Shown here: positions 11,440 to 20,711 of the stretch, piece by piece
Numbering within the stretch: position 1 is the stretch's first letter
Layout of the letters: every line of letters starts with the position of its first letter
Source of the DNA: Zygophlyctis sp. KS116
Taxonomy: Eukaryota; Chytridiomycota
Length of the DNA: 27,310 nt
NCBI GenBank assembly: GCA_054661495.1
Contig: BAAFSQ010000133.1
Span: 1 to 27,310 of the forward strand
Direction of reading: 5' to 3'
Position numbers and translations under genes: made by a program
Notes under the pieces: model-generated
The model's input: only the letters and a program-made list of their open reading frames with translations
What the model was told of the DNA's origin: nothing
The model's database searches: none

Positions 11440-12441
11440 TATGTGTTGCGTCTTAAGGACTCAACTCATGGATAATTTATATGCTTATCTCTATTTGCTT
11501 ATATGATTATTAGGGTTCAGTGCTTATTACGGTTGTTGGCTTTTTATGCTTGATCGATTAATGGTTGCTCAAGTGTGGCTTAGATACTTTGTAGTTTTTA
11601 ATTCAAAGTATTTTTGGTTGTTACTCGTATTATCTACTGTCTGAGTTAGTCCAGACCGTATCATATGTTAAAATTTGCACTTTTAGATATAGTTGACAGC
11701 AAATTAGATTATCTGATTTTCAAAGAAAGAATTCAAGATCTCAATCAAATGGACAAATTCAATAGATATCGTTTTACTTCAAGATAAAACAACTAAAAAA
11801 ACTAGCCTTGCCCATCTGAACCCAAGCCGTTAAAAACCCTTGAAGATTCAACAGTTATGTTATGAAGTGATATATCATAACCTTTAATTAGCTTATTAAG
11901 TAGTCTAATTGGGTTATAATTTATATGTCTTATTACATTTATAAGCTCTCAGACCTCGGAATATTTCTTTGTACTAATTATCATAATTGATATTTATACA
12001 AAGGTAAATACATAATTGATATTTATACAAAGGTAAATACATAATTGATATTTATACAGAGTTAATTGGGTTATTTCATTAAAGACTCACATGTTACAAT
12101 TCAATGATCTTATTACTAATTATAGCCTATTAAGGGATGTTATAATCAGGCTTTACTTAAATTATGTGTGAACTTTAACCAAGTAAAAACGGAGATGTAA
12201 TGCATGATTCTTTTATTTCTTTTTCTACTTCTAATATTTTTCGGGATTCAATTATGAAACATCTATGTGCCGATCATACATCAAATTTGCTCGATTTTCT
12301 TAACTATAAAAAAGGTGACTTTTGAAACTAGTATTCATAATTGGATTATCTTAGTTTTTAGTTATCAACTAATAGCTTTCTTAATTGAGTATCCCTTAAT
12401 AATCCAGCTAATCGCAACAAGTATAATCCAATTATTTCTCC
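11440..12441. other. AT-rich non-coding stretch
   Basis: No coding region is recognised. It contains the 29-bp tandem repeat, and 11690-11800 shows weak similarity to 9740-9830, suggesting an LTR remnant. The last part may hold the leader or LTR of fossil D. Confidence 0.5.
11982..12060. repeat. 29-bp tandem repeat, about 2.7 copies
   Basis: Units beginning cataattgatatttataca start at 11982, 12011 and 12040. The first two are complete and essentially identical; the third is partial. An AT-rich minisatellite with no coding. Confidence 0.9.
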
Positions 12442-13770
12442 ATGCCTCCTAAGCGTTCAACCCGAACCCGGTTTACAAGCTTTAAATGATTTGGTGCAAT
12501 TAGTCCAGTCCTGATCGTGTGACAGCCCGTAAAGGGGCTGAAGCACAAACTCATCAACCAGAACAAGCGGTTTCCCCAGGTCTATCACAGACACTTTCTA
12601 TTTATACTGATTCTTCTTCAATTGAAAACAAAATCAAAGCATCTTTACCGGACAAATTTGATAGATCTGCTTCTAATTATGATTCTTTCGTTCAATCTGT
12701 GGACAACTTTTTAAATTCGAGTTCGCACTGTTGTCATGGTTTGGTACCTTAGTCAAAACAAAGTCTGCACTTTTATCAAATTACAGTTTATTCATGAAAG
12801 AGCTTGAAAGACTATTTTCTGATCCAAAGTGAAAGTCTTCGCCAAGGGACAGGATCTGCTCTAGCTTACGCTTCCAAATTTCGAATTCTTGCAATCGACA
12901 GTGGATCGCTCTAATGGCCGCTTTTAAAAATGGTCTGAAAGAAGAAATTAAGGACATTGGTTCCCGTTGTGCAATAATTCAAAAATTACAAATCCTGAAG
13001 TCACTTCTCTCGGAAAAGATGGATCATTATCATGTGTTTCTTCTGACTTCTTGTTTCAAAACTTCAATTTAAATGCATTTTAGGACTCCCTGGATGACTA
13101 AAGCTCGACCAGTAATCAACTGGGACACATTAACTATCTCTTTAAATAATCAGATTTCAATCGCTGCTATTAATCCAGAATCTATTCCTATAAAATATCA
13201 AGAATTCTCAAACATCTTTAACCCAAACAATGCGGTATCCCTGCCTCCTCTTCGATCTTTGGACATGGAAATTAATCTCAAAGACTATTCTAAACCTCCT
13301 AAGAAACAACCAATTTATTCATTATCTTTAAAAGAGCAAAACAGTCTTAAGGAATGGATTGAGGTGAACTTAGATCAAGGACTAATCCGGCCTTCAAAAT
13401 CAGAATATGGAGCCCCTATATTTTTCGTTCCTAAGAAAGATGGAACATTGAGACCTTGTATTGATTATCGAGATTTAAATCAAAACACTTAGCTGGACGT
13501 TGATCCTTTACCACTTATTGCACAGTTGATGGATCAATTGGCTCATTCTAAAATCTTTACCAAACTCGACCTGCGCGGAGCCTATAACTTAGTAAGAATT
13601 AAAGATGGTGATCAATATAAGGCAGCCTTCAGATGTAGAGACGGACACTATGAGCCTAGGGTTATGGTTATTCAATTTGGTCTTACCAACGCCCCTGAAG
13701 TTTTTCAACGCTTTATGAATTCTATCGTTCAAGATCTTCTAGATAAGTTTGTAGGTCCCACTCTCGATTG
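12442..13770 (+). mobile_element. Ty3/gypsy fossil D: Gag to reverse transcriptase
   Basis: Plus strand. The Gag start is at 12442 (MPPKRSTRTR), with Gag-like LPDKFDRSASNYDSF near 12640. A pol region from about 13090 leads into reverse transcriptase at 13250-13770 ([62 protein letters not shown]). It stops before the YIDD catalytic motif, where minus-strand Ty3 sequence takes over. Broken and partial, with several breaks. Confidence 0.85.
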
Positions 13771-13779
13771 AACATCACT

Positions 13780-14830
13780 TCCAGATTATTTTGTCTGTAA
13801 TTTCCTTCATAGTAGTATTCAGAATCAAATTCGTTAAACGGAGCAATATAATAAGGATTTACGGGAGTATCAGTACCATTCTAGGCGGTTAACCTTCGAC
13901 CATCAGGTCGTATTAAGAAATATGTGTTATAAGGACCTTTATCTGCTACATAAAATGGGCCGAGAAAGCGAAATTTGAATCTTGTACGACTATGATTTAT
14001 CATCTTTACTACATCACCTAATCGATATCTTGCATCAGAGACTCCCAGTTTCCTATCATAGTAAGATTTCATCCGGATATCGAGTTTGGATTTTCTGCAG
14101 TGCTGCAGCTCAATTTCGACCCAAACGAGCTAATTCTCTTTCTGTAAGTGTTGCAACATCGCCTGAATTATTCAAATCATAAAATCCTGGTAGAACAGCT
14201 GGTAATTCATCACCGGGTAGTCTTGGTTTCATTCCATGCGATAAATAAATAAAAAGCTGAGAGGTTTTTAAGTAAGACAGTGTGACTGTAAACCAAGATG
14301 TTCCCCTATCAATAAGATCCCCCAATATTGAGTTCATTAAAGCCTGAAATGTACCAGGAGCATTTTTTAAGCCAAAGGGCATCACCAAGTATTCAAAATG
14401 ACCATACTTAGTACGAAAAGCAGTGAGATATTTCTGATTTTTTGTAATTCTTATAAGGTTGAAAGTACATTTCAAGTCTTTTTTTGAAAAATACTTTGAT
14501 CCATTAGCTCGAAACAACAAATCCCGTATTATAGGCAAGGCCGCACGATTAGTTTTTGTGACAGACCCATATGATTTCTTAACAAACATGACCGGAGCAC
14601 ATGCTGATGATGTGGACTCTCTAATTATTTCAGCAGCAAATGCCCCATCCTAATGTTTCTTCAAAAACTTTTCCTCCTGTACGCTGATAGAGTAGATTGG
14701 CCCAAACGGAGCTGATTTCCCTTCTAATAAGTCAATAGACAAATCAACTCCAACACGGTGAGGAGGAAGATCAGTGAACTCTTTCATAGAAAATACTAAC
14801 CCTAGTCAGAGAACGCACAGGCTATGGAAT
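13780..14830 (-). mobile_element. Ty3/gypsy fossil E2: reverse transcriptase and integrase tail
   Basis: Minus strand. Reverse transcriptase lies at about 14830-14290 ([33 protein letters not shown]). It is followed by integrase C-terminal pieces at about 14260-14110 ([15 protein letters not shown]) and 14072-13880 (YYDRKLGVSDARYRLGDVV), and a tail near 13800 with APFNEFDSEYYYEGN. The tail closely resembles that of fossil I, so the two belong to one family. Broken; parts of pol are not recognisable. Confidence 0.8.
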
Positions 14831-15460
14831 ATCGAGTAGATCTGTCCACTGCAATAAGGATCTAGGTCTTGCCTCCTGAATAAAGTCCAAGTGCCATGTG
14901 TAAATAGGAACACCTGGATCTGGCAATGGATTCATGGGAGGAGACCGAGGGCGAGTAGATGTATTATTTAGCTGACAATTAGCACAAGATTTACAGTAAT
15001 TTTTATATCCAGTCCTTTTATTCGGCCACCAGAAGCGAACTTAAAGTGATGGAAAAGTTGCACGGACTCCTAAATGTCATAGTGTTTCATTATTCTCGCG
15101 TCATCTTTAAACGAGCCGCTGTCTGCAAATATGGAACAGCTACCATTTGTACATTAAACCTCAACCCTAAATGATGTAATTGCGCTCTGAATCCGAAAGT
15201 TTGCGTAAGAAGAATGCAATAGGTTTAAATGTCCACTCTTTTCAGAGTACTGATGCAACGCAGCGCCAATCGCGAAATTTGATGCATCACAGAAAAGGCT
15301 CTTTGCGATCCGGTAATTTAATCGTTCTTCGTTAGACAGTTTCTTCAATATTATAAATGCATCCTCACAATTTGCAGACCAAATAAACTTAGAATTCTTC
15401 TTTAATAACTTAATGAGCGGCTTGCATGTTTCGGTATACTTAGGAATGAAAGTCTTATAT
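14831..15460 (-). mobile_element. Ty3/gypsy fossil E1: RNase H and integrase start
   Basis: Minus strand. RNase H lies at about 15460-15154 (FCDASNFAIGAALHQYSEK) and the integrase N-terminal region at 15130-14840 (NNTSTRPRSPPMNPLPDP, YTWHLDFIQEARP). It is adjacent to and in the same orientation as E2, but the order across both pieces (RNase H, integrase start, reverse transcriptase, integrase end) is not that of a single Ty3 element. Two fragments, or one rearranged copy, are likely. Broken. Confidence 0.75.
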
Positions 15461-15467
15461 AAATTTG

Positions 15468-15500
15468 GTTAGGGTAATATTGGTTATTTAGGGTTAGGGT
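15468..15500. repeat. Interstitial telomere-like TTAGGG tract
   Basis: GGTTAGGGT at 15468-15476 and TTTAGGGTTAGGGT at 15487-15500 lie within 33 bases, right at the end of the RNase H remnant of fossil E1. The short degenerate tract fits a TTAGGG-type telomere repeat, for example added during repair of a break. Confidence 0.6.
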
Positions 15501-15569
15501 ATACTATTCAAAATTCAGTATTTTACTTGCCCTTAAGTATATCTTTCTTAACCTATCTTTCTTTCAATT

Positions 15570-16310
15570 TGAACCACATCCGTGATCTTTTTGGCTCGAA
15601 TTTAAATGCTGGTCGTTTGTAGCATACAGCTTCTCATATGGAATATCTGTTTTCGTGATTTCAGATATAAATTATATTTTAGTAATACAATGACTTACCT
15701 TACTAAAAGCATCACATGAAACGTGTGCTACTGCCTGTAGAGAAGCGTACTGTCTGAGCTGAAATAATGAAAAAGAATATAGCATGGATGCGTCAACAGG
15801 ACAAAATTCTGCCTGTAGTAATATAGATTTCTTTAATTATTGTTCACAAATTTACCAATGTTCTCGACAGATAGATTTGCATATATCAAACTAAACTTCT
15901 TGTAGAAGTTCCATACTAAATGAATCTGCTGTTTTCCAAGCTGTGCTCCCAGTAACCCTAACCTTTTTAAATTTACTGCGGCAGATTTAAAATTGGAAGT
16001 ATTCAATTTTTTGAGCAGTATTCATTGTAAGCACAATAAATTTCAAATTCATTAATAGTCGACCATCTTTCATCCTCTTTCTCTTTTCAATGAAGATTCT
16101 TTCGCGAGCACATCGTACCTATATTGGTACTCCTGGTCAAATAATGCTGCTTGAAATGCGGCCTCTTCCCGCCAATATGACTGTAAAGCATCATTACTGA
16201 TATTTTCATCAGTTTCGTTTCGATTAGAAAAGCTCGATATTAATATATTCAATTTGATCAAATTGGACTTGTTTCATATCTTCTTTCTGAACTGCATTAG
16301 GAAATGTTGA
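15570..16310 (-). pseudogene. Unassigned decayed coding region
   Basis: The minus strand shows successive protein-like segments in different frames: from an ATG at about 16310 (MSTFPNAVQKEDMKQVQF), then DALQSYWREEAAFQAALFD near 16170, INEFEIYCAYNEYC near 16040, GSTAWKTADSFSMELLQEV near 15930, PVDASMLYSFSLFQLRQY near 15790, and TDIPYEKLYATNDQHLNS near 15640. Their composition is protein-like, but I recognise no family. Some frame changes may be short introns, but I could not place donors and acceptors consistently, so this may be a decayed host gene or an unfamiliar transposon protein. A CCCTAACC motif at 15956-15963 falls inside it. Confidence 0.35.
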
Positions 16311-16474
16311 CATGTGTCGATCAACTATTAGTGCAAGATGCTCTTTTCCCGTACTTAAAAATTGTCTGCGATCAGGGCTGAATCGTATTCACAAGTGCAG
16401 TTAGTGACTCAAATTATATCTATTCGGATATAATAAGCCTTTTGACAATATTTTTTATTGGGTTATAATCTAGC

Positions 16475-16530
16475 TAGAAATGATGAATAAACAAAACTAA
16501 ATTAGAAATGATGAATAAACAAAACTAAAT
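16475..16530. repeat. 28-bp perfect tandem duplication
   Basis: Two copies of a 28-bp unit beginning tagaaatgatgaataaac start at 16475 and 16503. The surrounding 16311-16560 has no recognised gene. Confidence 0.9.
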
Positions 16531-16569
16531 CTCTTGACTGGTATACGAACTTTAACCTTGGTGAAAAGA

Positions 16570-16765
16570 AAAAAGGTACTGGGGCTCTCACTTCTTATAA
16601 ACTATTTTGGGCAAAATTTGCTAAACAATTGAGGCCAAAGTACGGCACTATGGTGGCAGAACAAAAAATTCACCAAATACGCTGGGTAAGGTTCTAATAT
16701 TAATGAATATATACAAGAAATTGAAAAATTATTAGCTCTTACGGCATCTAATAAACCTTGAATCA
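16570..16765 (+). mobile_element. Possible Gag-like fossil fragment
   Basis: Plus-strand segments KQLRPKYGTMVAEQKIHQ and NINEYIQEIEKLLAL resemble the helical region of retrotransposon Gag proteins. It is short and broken, and the opposite strand is open too, so this is tentative. Confidence 0.25.
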
Positions 16766-17505
16766 TCATCAATAACTTCATGTATATTCCTGATGTTTCC
16801 CAGTGAGAAGAGCAAATGCACACGTTACATAAAGCCGCGTAACTTGGTTGTACGTTCTAAGTACTATGAATCCATCAGGGGCGGTTTTAAAAGTTCCATC
16901 AAGGAAGCAATGACTATTAATCTTAAATCCGCACGCCCCTCCGCAGACATCCATAAAATGATTGCATGTAACTCCTTGTCTATCATAAATTTGGCATATT
17001 CCCGAAACATTGGCAGCCCTTTTGAATCATTGCAATCTGGAGGTAAGCAGATTCTAATTAGTGAATCACTAGTATCTAATTTACGAATTTTATCTACTGT
17101 AAACGCTAGTTTTAGAGGGTATAATATAAGCAGAGTCACTGTAATTCTTCTGTAAATCAGATAATATTTCCTGGTATATGTTAGAGCGGTTCTTTGAAAA
17201 ATTCTGACTTAGACTTGCAATCTATCCTCAATAAAATCATCTCCTTCAGCTGTAGTGGCACTCTTCTCTTCAATAGGATTTAGACGTGCATCGTAATGTG
17301 GAGTTTTCTCTGTAACTACCCCTTGATGAACCCATAATGAAGCAGAACATTTTTTCCTTTTTACTTTGAGCAGTGCCATCTTTCGGTTACCTTGTTACTC
17401 AACACACCATTTTAAGAAAGTTTTTTTGTTTATGAATAAGGCTTTTTGAATTTCCCTCGTGCTCTTTTTCAGAGGAGCTGTTGTATTCTTGAAGCACTTG
17501 AAGCA
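16745..17505 (-). pseudogene. MULE (Mutator-like) transposase relic with FLYWCH-like finger
   Basis: Minus strand. The first segment from about 17505 (MLQVLQEYNSSSEKEHEG) is followed by a FLYWCH-type zinc finger at about 17400-17290 (TERWHCSK, then KKCSASLWVHQGV and TPHYDARLNP). A linker follows with IPSKTSVY and LIRICLPPDCND near 17050, then the start of the MULE DDE core near 16910 (CFLDGTFKTAPDGF, CAFALLTGKHQEY). The DGTF aspartate is the first catalytic residue of the family. The frame shifts at least twice (near 17360 and near 16920) and coding stops after the first third of the catalytic domain, so it is a truncated pseudogene. A 22-nt GT...AG segment at 17076-17097 would keep the frame. 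Confidence 0.65.
17076..17097 (-). other. Candidate mini-intron in the MULE (22 nt)
   Basis: Starts GTAGAT and ends AATTAG. Removal (phase 1, A|AT) joins SKTSVY to TSDSLIRICLPP. Less certain than those in the hAT and Crypton because this region is decayed. Confidence 0.4.
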
Positions 17506-17833
17506 TTAGAGATATATAACACAAATTATAGTACAAAGAAGAAAAAAGTCAAATGAGCTAACCCTAAAAATCAGTTTATTTTATTTTTAGAAGAAAGACT
17601 TTTACCGAACTAGTTCCATTTATAATTCGTAAGCCCGAGGGTTAGCGGGCTACAGGACCTTATGTCATTTTACCAATTTAAAAGCTGCTAAAGCTACTCA
17701 AAGGGGGTAATAGGACTATTCGGTGCTCGACACGGTGCTCCTCTTAAATTTGTGGATTGTTTTACAGGGGAGAGATTGGCATATGTAGATTTGCTTTTAA
17801 AAGAATTCATTCAAAGGAAAAGCTCTCTTAAGA
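17506..17833. other. Non-coding stretch before the LINE
   Basis: No gene seen. It holds a small inverted repeat (agcccg at 17632-17637, cgggct at 17646-17651). The sequence just before 17834 may be the 5' leader of the LINE. Confidence 0.4.
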
Positions 17834-19255
17834 ATGAGTAGTAGAATTACAAGATCAAGATCAGTTCAGCCTAGACGATTACCAAGAGCAGGAGAAGGTT
17901 TAATTCCTAACAAAAATGTTCCCGACGCAAGCCCTAGCAATCCCGACGCAAGCCAAAATGTTCCCGACGCAAGCCCTAGTCTTCCCGACGCAAAATTTGG
18001 AACTTCAAGCTACTTCGTTCTAGTTGCGAAAGAAGATTGGAATATTCTGCCACTCTCGAAAAAAATTACTTATCAATTGTGGAGCAAATAGAAAAACATC
18101 TAGTCGATATTCTAATTCAAAGACAACACACTGAATATAACGTGTATGAAATTCAACAGTCAATAATTAATAACTTATGGGAAATGATTATTAACTGGAT
18201 CGAAACCGCACTGAAAAAGTCCTGTGAAAAAAAGAAAACAATTCAATGTATCTGATATATTCTGTACACCTGATCTTAACCAGCAGAAAAATCAGATAAT
18301 GTCAGATAATTCTTATATTCTTTACAAACGCTACTGCAAAAATTTGGCTAAAAGAAAGAAAGCACTTTATCTTGAAATGATTTCAGAAAAATCAGGAGCT
18401 TGAAAACGTGGAGATCTCTTCAAATTGATTAAATCAGGCAATAGAAAAAAAAATGCTTTCTCAATCCAAAAATTTGCAAAAGCATACTGGATATTTTTTG
18501 CAAACCTTTGACAAGCTACCGCAAGGAGATAGCTCAATTTTTGATTCAGAAATTCTAGAGTCTTCTAATCCCAAAGAAACCAATAATTGTTTGGACGAAT
18601 TATTATCGATCAACTATGAAGATGTAGAAAATTCTCTGAAAAAATTAGCTAATGGAAAGGCCCCTGGAGCTGATAGTTTAATTGCAGAAGCATATAAATT
18701 CGGAGGATAGGCAATGATATATGTTCGAGCTTCATTCTTCAATATGTGCGCAAAAACTCAGCTAACGCCTTCACCATGGAATGAATCAATTATAATACCA
18801 ATCTTCAAAAATAAAGCCTCTGAAACAAAAATTAAAAATCACGGACCAATCGCTCTCACGATTGTAGGAAAAAGAATCTTTTAAAAGATCATTGATTCAA
18901 AACTTTAAAATTACAAAGATATGCTATATACTTTTCAAGGAGGATTCTTTAAAAAATCCATTCTGCATCAAGTATATTATCTAATGGAGCTTCTGATTTA
19001 ATTCAAGTATTTCTGGATTTATCTGTAGCTTACGATAGGGTTAAATTTTGTGGACTTTACTTGCAAAGCGATTTAAAATGCCAGGGTTAGACTTCTAAGA
19101 TCACTCTTTGATTTTAATTACAGCAGATTAAATATCTCTGGAACTAAATCAGAAAAAGCATCTACGTGGTTAACCTCAAGGGTCTTCACTCTCACCAATT
19201 CTTTTTAATCTTTCTATCGACACTCTTTATTAAAAACGAAATTCCCCAACTTATT
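17834..19255 (+). pseudogene. LINE (non-LTR) retrotransposon, truncated reverse transcriptase
   Basis: Plus strand. The first ORF from the ATG at 17834 (MSSRITRSRSVQPRR) has a short proline-aspartate-alanine-serine repeat and runs to 18091. Overlapping open sequence continues from 18037. Reverse transcriptase follows at about 18600-19240: LANGKAPGADS, WNESIIIPIFKNK, PIALTIVGKRIF, motif A FLDLSVAYDRV near 19020 and motif B PQGSSLSPILFNLSID near 19190. In-frame stops occur at 18708-18710 and near 18883, with further frame changes after 18900. The copy ends before the catalytic YxDD, where Ty3 protease sequence begins. I see no apurinic endonuclease. Which LINE clade this is cannot be told by eye. 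Confidence 0.75.
17915..17993 (+). repeat. PDAS-encoding short repeat in LINE ORF1
   Basis: Four copies of a core cccgacgca occur within 80 bases and encode NVPDASPS, NPDASQ, NVPDASPS and LPDA. It is a proline-rich low-complexity linker. Its GC content is well above that of the flanks. Confidence 0.85.
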
Positions 19256-19374
19256 GTTGTTCAACTAAAACTGATGTCCAAATACCTCATCCAGAAATTA
19301 GAGTTGATTTTATAACGTTGGGGCAAGTGCTGCTTAAGAAGGATCGTCTCTTTCGGAAAGAAGTTTCTTGCAAA

Positions 19375-20711
19375 CAGGGTGCGCATAAGTGCATTTCGGT
19401 CGCTCTTACTGATTCGGGATCTATGTAATTTGGCTACACGGACTATGATTTGGCGGTAGAGCATAAACTTATTTTGGTACACCTAGAACAAGTAGTAGAG
19501 GTCAAAGTAATCGATGGAAAACCTTGCGGAAGAATCACTCATAAAATCAGCCTGTATATTAAATTAGAACCACATTGTGAACAAGCAGAACTTTATTTAA
19601 TTAGTTCCCCAAAAAATCCAGTAATTTTGTGTCTAGATTGGTTGCGTTTGCATAATCCGCAGATAGATTTTATTTCCGAGCTTTAAATGTGATCGTCAAA
19701 AAATTGGGACCCTGTATGATAGCACTACAGCATGGGACCCGCAAAGGCAGCTTATGCAAGAAACGCATTTACAGGAGAGAAATTACTTAATAGATTGCTT
19801 GAAATGTTTTCAACAGTATTTTCGATTTAAGAATTTCCTGCTTTACCGCCTTGTTGCCCCGGTATAGATCTGGATATTGAACTACTGGATGAACCGAATC
19901 AAACCTTTGGACCAATATACGCATTATCTGGAGAAGAGGAAATCGCTTTGCGTAAGTATTTAGATGTAGCATTATAGGCTGGTATCATCAAAGAATCGAA
20001 TTCCCCTGCAGGATCTTGGTCAAAATAGAGCAGATGCCCTTCAAAGATTAGGATAACAGGCTATTCGAACGAAGAACTATTATGATAAGAAAGTTGGAGC
20101 CACTGACAGCCGATACGAACCAGGAGATGTGGGAAAAATGATTAATCACGGTCTAACTAGATTCAAGCAAACAATACCTATTTTTTAATGCGACCTGATG
20201 GTCGAAGATGATCTGGTCAAAATGGCCCAGATACTCCAGGCAATCCGGATGATTTAGCCCCATTTACAGATTTTGATGCAGAATATTATTATGAAGGAAA
20301 CTCTTCTTAAGTTGAATGCGATTTCGTGCTGGGTTTAATCAATATCCCCAGAGGTTTTTCTTTCGTGAACGGCTTAAGCAGGGGGTGATGTTACGTTCTC
20401 ACTTCTCATTCCTCAATTCTTATTAACTCACATTATTCAATTCTTATTTATTCATATTATTCAATTATTATCTAATCCTATGAAGATAACAAAGAAATTT
20501 AATCATCAAAGTCGGAGTCTTTATAAACCAAATGGAGCGGAGTCGCGTATCGCTCTTTGTTCTGAAAACAATAAATTCTTACCCAAAAGAGTCTCCTGTT
20601 GTCTTTGTCTATTGTTGAGAGTTACTATATTCCTACTTCCAATAATCCAATAAAACTAAAGTAGTATTTACAACTTGAAAAGCCTATAAGAAGTCACTGC
20701 CTGACAGTACA
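19375..20711 (+). mobile_element. Ty3/gypsy fossil I: protease, RT start, integrase tail, LTR
   Basis: Plus strand. An aspartic protease at 19375-19686 (ALTDSG, VILCLDWLRLHNPQIDF) is followed by the reverse transcriptase start at 19780-20030 (PGIDLDIELLDEPN, FGPIYALSGEEE, AGIIKESNSPAG). The integrase C-terminal part lies at 20050-20310 (NYYDKKVGATDSRYEPGDV), with a tail DDLAPFTDFDAEYYYEGN like that of fossil E2. A purine tract aagcagggggtga precedes an LTR start TGTTACG at 20389. Gag and most of pol are not recognisable. Broken, with several breaks. Confidence 0.8.
20389..20711. repeat. LTR region shared by tail-to-tail fossils I and G
   Basis: The left side starts TGTTACGTTCTC after the plus-strand purine tract of I. 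The right side, read on the minus strand, starts TGTACTGTCAGGCAGTGAC after the purine tract GAAGGGGAG of G. Two truncated LTRs in opposite orientation fit best, with the I part perhaps ending near 20671. A single LTR flanked by chance purine runs is the alternative. Confidence 0.5.

Noticed and set aside
12267-12452. Plus-strand hydrophobic open frame of 61 codons
   Set aside because: AT-rich, Ile- and Leu-biased translation typical of non-coding DNA, with no supporting context.
16602-16823. Minus-strand open frame of 73 codons
   Set aside because: Its sequence is not protein-like for any family, and the plus strand reads as a Gag-like fragment.
17629-17653. Small stem (agcccg / cgggct) considered as a tRNA arm
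   Set aside because: Only one 6-bp stem is present and no cloverleaf or promoter boxes could be found around it.
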